A stretch of DNA of 64,000 bases from JABWCQ01 sp964530625 (GTDB lineage: Bacteria > Electryoneota > RPQS01). The translations under genes were made by a program, and so were the position numbers. Shown here one piece after another: positions 61,174 through 64,000 of this stretch (position 1 is its first letter; each line of letters begins with the position of its first letter). The stretch spans positions 62,001 through 126,000 of the forward strand of contig CAZHAK010000004.1 in the NCBI GenBank assembly GCA_964530625.1, written 5' to 3'. The notes below the pieces were generated by a model. That model searched no databases and was not told the DNA's origin. It saw only the letters and a list, made by a program, of their open reading frames with translations.

Positions 61174-64000
61174 TGCTGAAGTGGATGACAAGACTGCTAC
61201 TGTGGCCCATCGCCTTGATTTGTGTGTTGGTTGTCGCAGCGTTTTTCTTGCTTCAACAAGACTTCGCGCAGCAATACATCATCCGACACGCTTTGGAAAT
61301 TGTAAACCGTGACTTTGTCGGCAGCATGCATGTTGAGCATGTTTCGGTCAGCTTGAACGGCAGCGTGCAAGTGCGCGGTTTCGTCTTGCGGGATGAGGCA
61401 GACGTGACGATTTTGACCGCCGATCGCGTGCAAGTGCGACTGGCGCCGTGGGATTTGCTGCGTGGACGAGTGCATGTCTTGCAGGCGGATTTGCACGGTC
61501 TGCGCGGATCGTTCGTCATGAACAATGGTGAGATCAACATTGCGCGCGCCTTTGAACCTGCGCATCCCGTCGCAGATGATACCTCCGCGACACCCGCCTC
61601 GGCGTGGGTAAGATTGGATCGTCTGTCCTTCACTCTCGACTCGCTGGCCGTCTCAGTGGACAGTTCGTTCGCCAAAGTGTTCAGCGATCATCGCGTGATC
61701 GGCGACGCGCTGATAACCGACTCCGTGATTACCTATGATCTCACCGTTGCCGTCACAAACGCCTTTGAACTGCAAAGCGCCGGTGTTGTGCGGCACTACT
61801 CAGACTCGCTGCTCTCCACAGATATTCACTTCACCGGATCGTCACAGTACGTGAAGTCCAACTGGAGTCCTGAGTTTCCTGATATAGGAAAGTTGAGCGT
61901 TACTTCAAGAGTGCTTGTAGAGCCATCCCGTATCACATCGGTCTTTGATATTGCGTCGGAGATACTCGGAGAGCTTCGCGGTGAGATTGAAATTGACGAC
62001 TATGCGGACACTCCGAGTGTCTCGCTGGGCGCGTCGTTCCGCGATATTGATTTGTCCGCGTGGATCGGCGATTCCATTGCTCATCAATTCAGCGGCAGGG
62101 CGTCGCTGACCAAATCGAAGTCTCCTGAGTGGACAAACGATTGGTCGGGGCGCATCGAATTGGACAATTCTTACTGGGACCACATAAAGCTTGATGCCGA
62201 CGTCGAAGCTGAACTCTTCGCGCAAGCGGCCACACTCTCGGGAGAGATTCGCACGAATGCCGGTTCCATTAACTTGAGTGTGCGTTCGGAAGGTTTAAGC
62301 CCCGATTCACTGAGCCTATCAGGTCACGCGACTTTGAAGGACGCGACTCTGCACGCCTTCGTTCCCGAAATTCCGGATTCACTTTCGCCGCTCTCCGGTA
62401 CTGCGGAGTTTTCCTACCACAGTTACCCGCACAAAGAACACGCGGCAGAGGCGCGTGTGCAACTCGGCGCCGTTTCTTTGGGTCGTTACAAGCTCGACAG
62501 CCTGACGTTTGCCGCGACTCTGGATGGCACCACTTTCACGCTGGATTCCACGAGAATCAAAATGGGCAGCGCATCCGCTTGGCTGTTCGCGCGCGGAGAC
62601 TACACGCAGCACATCGCCTCCGAAATCTCTGCGGATATTCCCTATATCGAGGAGTTACGCGGTCTCATTACTCCTTATTTTCCGCATGTAGATTCTTTGT
62701 CCGGCGATGTTTCGCTGGAACTTGCAACACTCTTGACCTTAGCTCAGGACTCCCTTTCGGATGTCTCCCTGAAGGGCAAACTAAAGAGCAAGCAGCTTAC
62801 TTTCGGCGAAATCACAGCGCACACCATCGAAGTCCAAATTGACACGGTTGCGCTTTCGACAGAACAAATGGAGGCCGAGTTGACCTGCGACTCCTTAGTA
62901 ATCGCAGAAGAAACCATCACGCCCATTACCTTATCCTTGAGCGGTTCATGGATGTCGCCGGAGTTCGCCTGCTTCTTTGCCGCGCGCGGGGATACATTGG
63001 AAGTTGACGCGTCGGGAACGCTGGATGTTTCCCGTGAGCCGCATTCTGTCGAAATCATGCAGCTTGCGCTGAATCTTTTCGGCACACAGTGGCGCAACGA
63101 TTTTCCCGTTGTAGTTTCATTTGACAGTCTGCACTATGAAATTGAGGCGTTGATTCTGCGCTCCGACTATGGTGTGCTGCGCGCCACAGGTTATCTTGAA
63201 AATCCCGGTCAGCAGGATTTGGTGGTGGAGTTCTCCGGATTGGAAACTGGCCGGCTCGCACCGATCCTAAGAATGGAGTTGCCCGACGGCGATCTGAACT
63301 TGCGCCTGCAGCTCTCAGGCTCAGACTCCGCCATGACCGGAGACTTTGAAGTGGTGCTGGACAGCGTGTCGTACATGAAGTCCGCGCTGGCTGACAGGAT
63401 GAAGTTCAGCGCGTCGCTTGACGCAACCGGAAAACTTTTTGCCGATGCGATTTACGTTTGGTTTGCAGACACCGTACTGTCCGCCCATGCCGATATTCCC
63501 GCTACGTTCTCGATGCAAAAAGGATTCGTCATCTCAAAAGACGAACAGCTTGCAGGCGCCCTGCGCGTGGACTCGCTTCCGATTGGAAGATTTAAACCGT
63601 GGATGTCAGCCGGAACTCAGTTGGACGGATTCTTCACCACCGATCTCGCCTTGCAAGGCACGATTCAAAGGCCGGATTGGAGAGGTGATTTGGAACTCGA
63701 CGACGGCTTCTATCGCGACTCCCGCTACGGCATCGCCTACAAGTGGATTGTGTTGGACGCTGACTTGCGCCGCGATTCGCTCGTGATTCACACGTTTCGC
63801 GCAACCAGCCGCGGCACGATTACCGGAACGGGATTCGCGCGACTCGGCGTGCCGTGGCCCGAAGAACTCGATTTGAAACTACACTTTGATAAGTTCGAAG
63901 CAGTTTCCTCGCGGCGGCAAAAAGCGCGGCTGGACGGCGAAGTGACTTTGAGCGGCCCGTTCAATTCGCTGAATGCCGAAGGCAAGCTAACTATTCAGGA
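61173..64000 (+). CDS. tamB: TamB-like translocation/assembly protein, partial at window edge
   Basis: From ATG 61173, overlapping the tamA stop by one base, the frame stays open for over 940 codons to the window end. It has an N-terminal membrane helix (about 8-27, LLLWPIALICVLVVAAFFLL), then AsmA/TamB-like repeating beta strands (for example VQVRGFVLRDEADVTILTAD and SLDATGKLFADAIYVWFAD). TamB forms a long hydrophobic groove between the membranes; its C-terminal DUF490 domain, expected to dock to TamA, is beyond the window. The tamA-tamB order agrees with the known operon. Confidence 0.87.
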   Translation, partial: MLKWMTRLLLWPIALICVLVVAAFFLLQQDFAQQYIIRHALEIVNRDFVGSMHVEHVSVSLNGSVQVRGFVLRDEADVTILTADRVQVRLAPWDLLRGRVHVLQADLHGLRGSFVMNNGEINIARAFEPAHPVADDTSATPASAWVRLDRLSFTLDSLAVSVDSSFAKVFSDHRVIGDALITDSVITYDLTVAVTNAFELQSAGVVRHYSDSLLSTDIHFTGSSQYVKSNWSPEFPDIGKLSVTSRVLVEPSRITSVFDIASEILGELRGEIEIDDYADTPSVSLGASFRDIDLSAWIGDSIAHQFSGRASLTKSKSPEWTNDWSGRIELDNSYWDHIKLDADVEAELFAQAATLSGEIRTNAGSINLSVRSEGLSPDSLSLSGHATLKDATLHAFVPEIPDSLSPLSGTAEFSYHSYPHKEHAAEARVQLGAVSLGRYKLDSLTFAATLDGTTFTLDSTRIKMGSASAWLFARGDYTQHIASEISADIPYIEELRGLITPYFPHVDSLSGDVSLELATLLTLAQDSLSDVSLKGKLKSKQLTFGEITAHTIEVQIDTVALSTEQMEAELTCDSLVIAEETITPITLSLSGSWMSPEFACFFAARGDTLEVDASGTLDVSREPHSVEIMQLALNLFGTQWRNDFPVVVSFDSLHYEIEALILRSDYGVLRATGYLENPGQQDLVVEFSGLETGRLAPILRMELPDGDLNLRLQLSGSDSAMTGDFEVVLDSVSYMKSALADRMKFSASLDATGKLFADAIYVWFADTVLSAHADIPATFSMQKGFVISKDEQLAGALRVDSLPIGRFKPWMSAGTQLDGFFTTDLALQGTIQRPDWRGDLELDDGFYRDSRYGIAYKWIVLDADLRRDSLVIHTFRATSRGTITGTGFARLGVPWPEELDLKLHFDKFEAVSSRRQKARLDGEVTLSGPFNSLNAEGKLTIQ

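Noticed and set aside
1..64000. tRNA, rRNA, prophage, transposase or toxin-antitoxin genes
   Set aside because: I looked through the gaps and short frames and found no cloverleaf-like sequence, integrase, transposase or recognisable toxin-antitoxin pair; a covariance-model scan would be needed to be certain for small RNAs.

Overview
The window looks like a chromosomal segment of a Gram-negative, non-phototrophic heterotroph of the FCB superphylum (Bacteroidetes/Fibrobacteres/Chlorobi and related candidate phyla), though I cannot name the lineage. The evidence is a complete Tol-Pal system, a TamA/TamB-type pair, outer-membrane beta-barrels, lipoproteins, and at least five secreted proteins ending in the YPNPFNP...GxYFxRL...K type IX secretion (T9SS/Por) C-terminal sorting domain. 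No tRNA, rRNA, CRISPR, phage or transposase gene was seen. Short palindromic repeats of several families are frequent.

Layout. 1-4596 (minus): a C25 gingipain-like peptidase that runs off the left edge. 4906-8583 (minus): spmA-spmB and an S9 peptidase. 8840-18604 (plus): ispG, an M28 peptidase with a sorting domain, cupin, ferredoxin/flavodoxin reductase-like protein, Nfu, ResB, ResC/CcsA, dxs and ispH. Three MEP isoprenoid enzymes therefore sit among Fe-S, electron-transfer and cytochrome c maturation genes. 18667-22859: two members of an unrecognised secreted family, one a lipoprotein and one a T9SS cargo, flanking a BNR/sialidase-like protein. 22884-25035: lipA, an A-type Fe-S carrier and two small genes (B3-like fold and DUF2480-like). 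25125-30738: tolQ-tolR-tolA-tolB-pal-cpoB, then an AI-2E/PerM family permease and a classical terminator.

30789-38338 (minus): DUF502, FtsB/DivIC, enolase, DUF2007-like, an OB-HD (YhaM-like) protein, a TPR protein, a FadL/PorV-like barrel, a lipoprotein and argF. 38393-44030 (minus): an M14 carboxypeptidase and a 1041-residue repeat protein, both T9SS cargo. 44219-46797 (plus): an SBBP-repeat T9SS protein split by a 12-G tract and carrying palindromic repeat elements inside its coding sequence. 47156-54851: an SRPBCC plus dienelactone-hydrolase-like protein with lost catalytic residues, a second S9 peptidase, and a MacA/LolD/MacB-like export operon. 55047-59164: an unrecognised two-gene unit (long coiled coil with a C-terminal membrane anchor, plus a helical partner that may be a degenerate dynamin-like protein), followed by tamA and tamB, which runs off the right edge.

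Biologically, the window joins envelope maintenance (Tol-Pal, Tam, MacAB-like, FadL-like), extracellular protein degradation (C25, M14, M28, two S9) and Fe-S dependent core metabolism (IspG, IspH, LipA with Nfu and A-type carrier). The most novel points are the palindromic elements that contribute codons to a secreted protein, the coiled-coil/pseudo-dynamin pair, the paralogous surface-protein pair with two different anchoring routes, and two enzymes with substituted catalytic residues.
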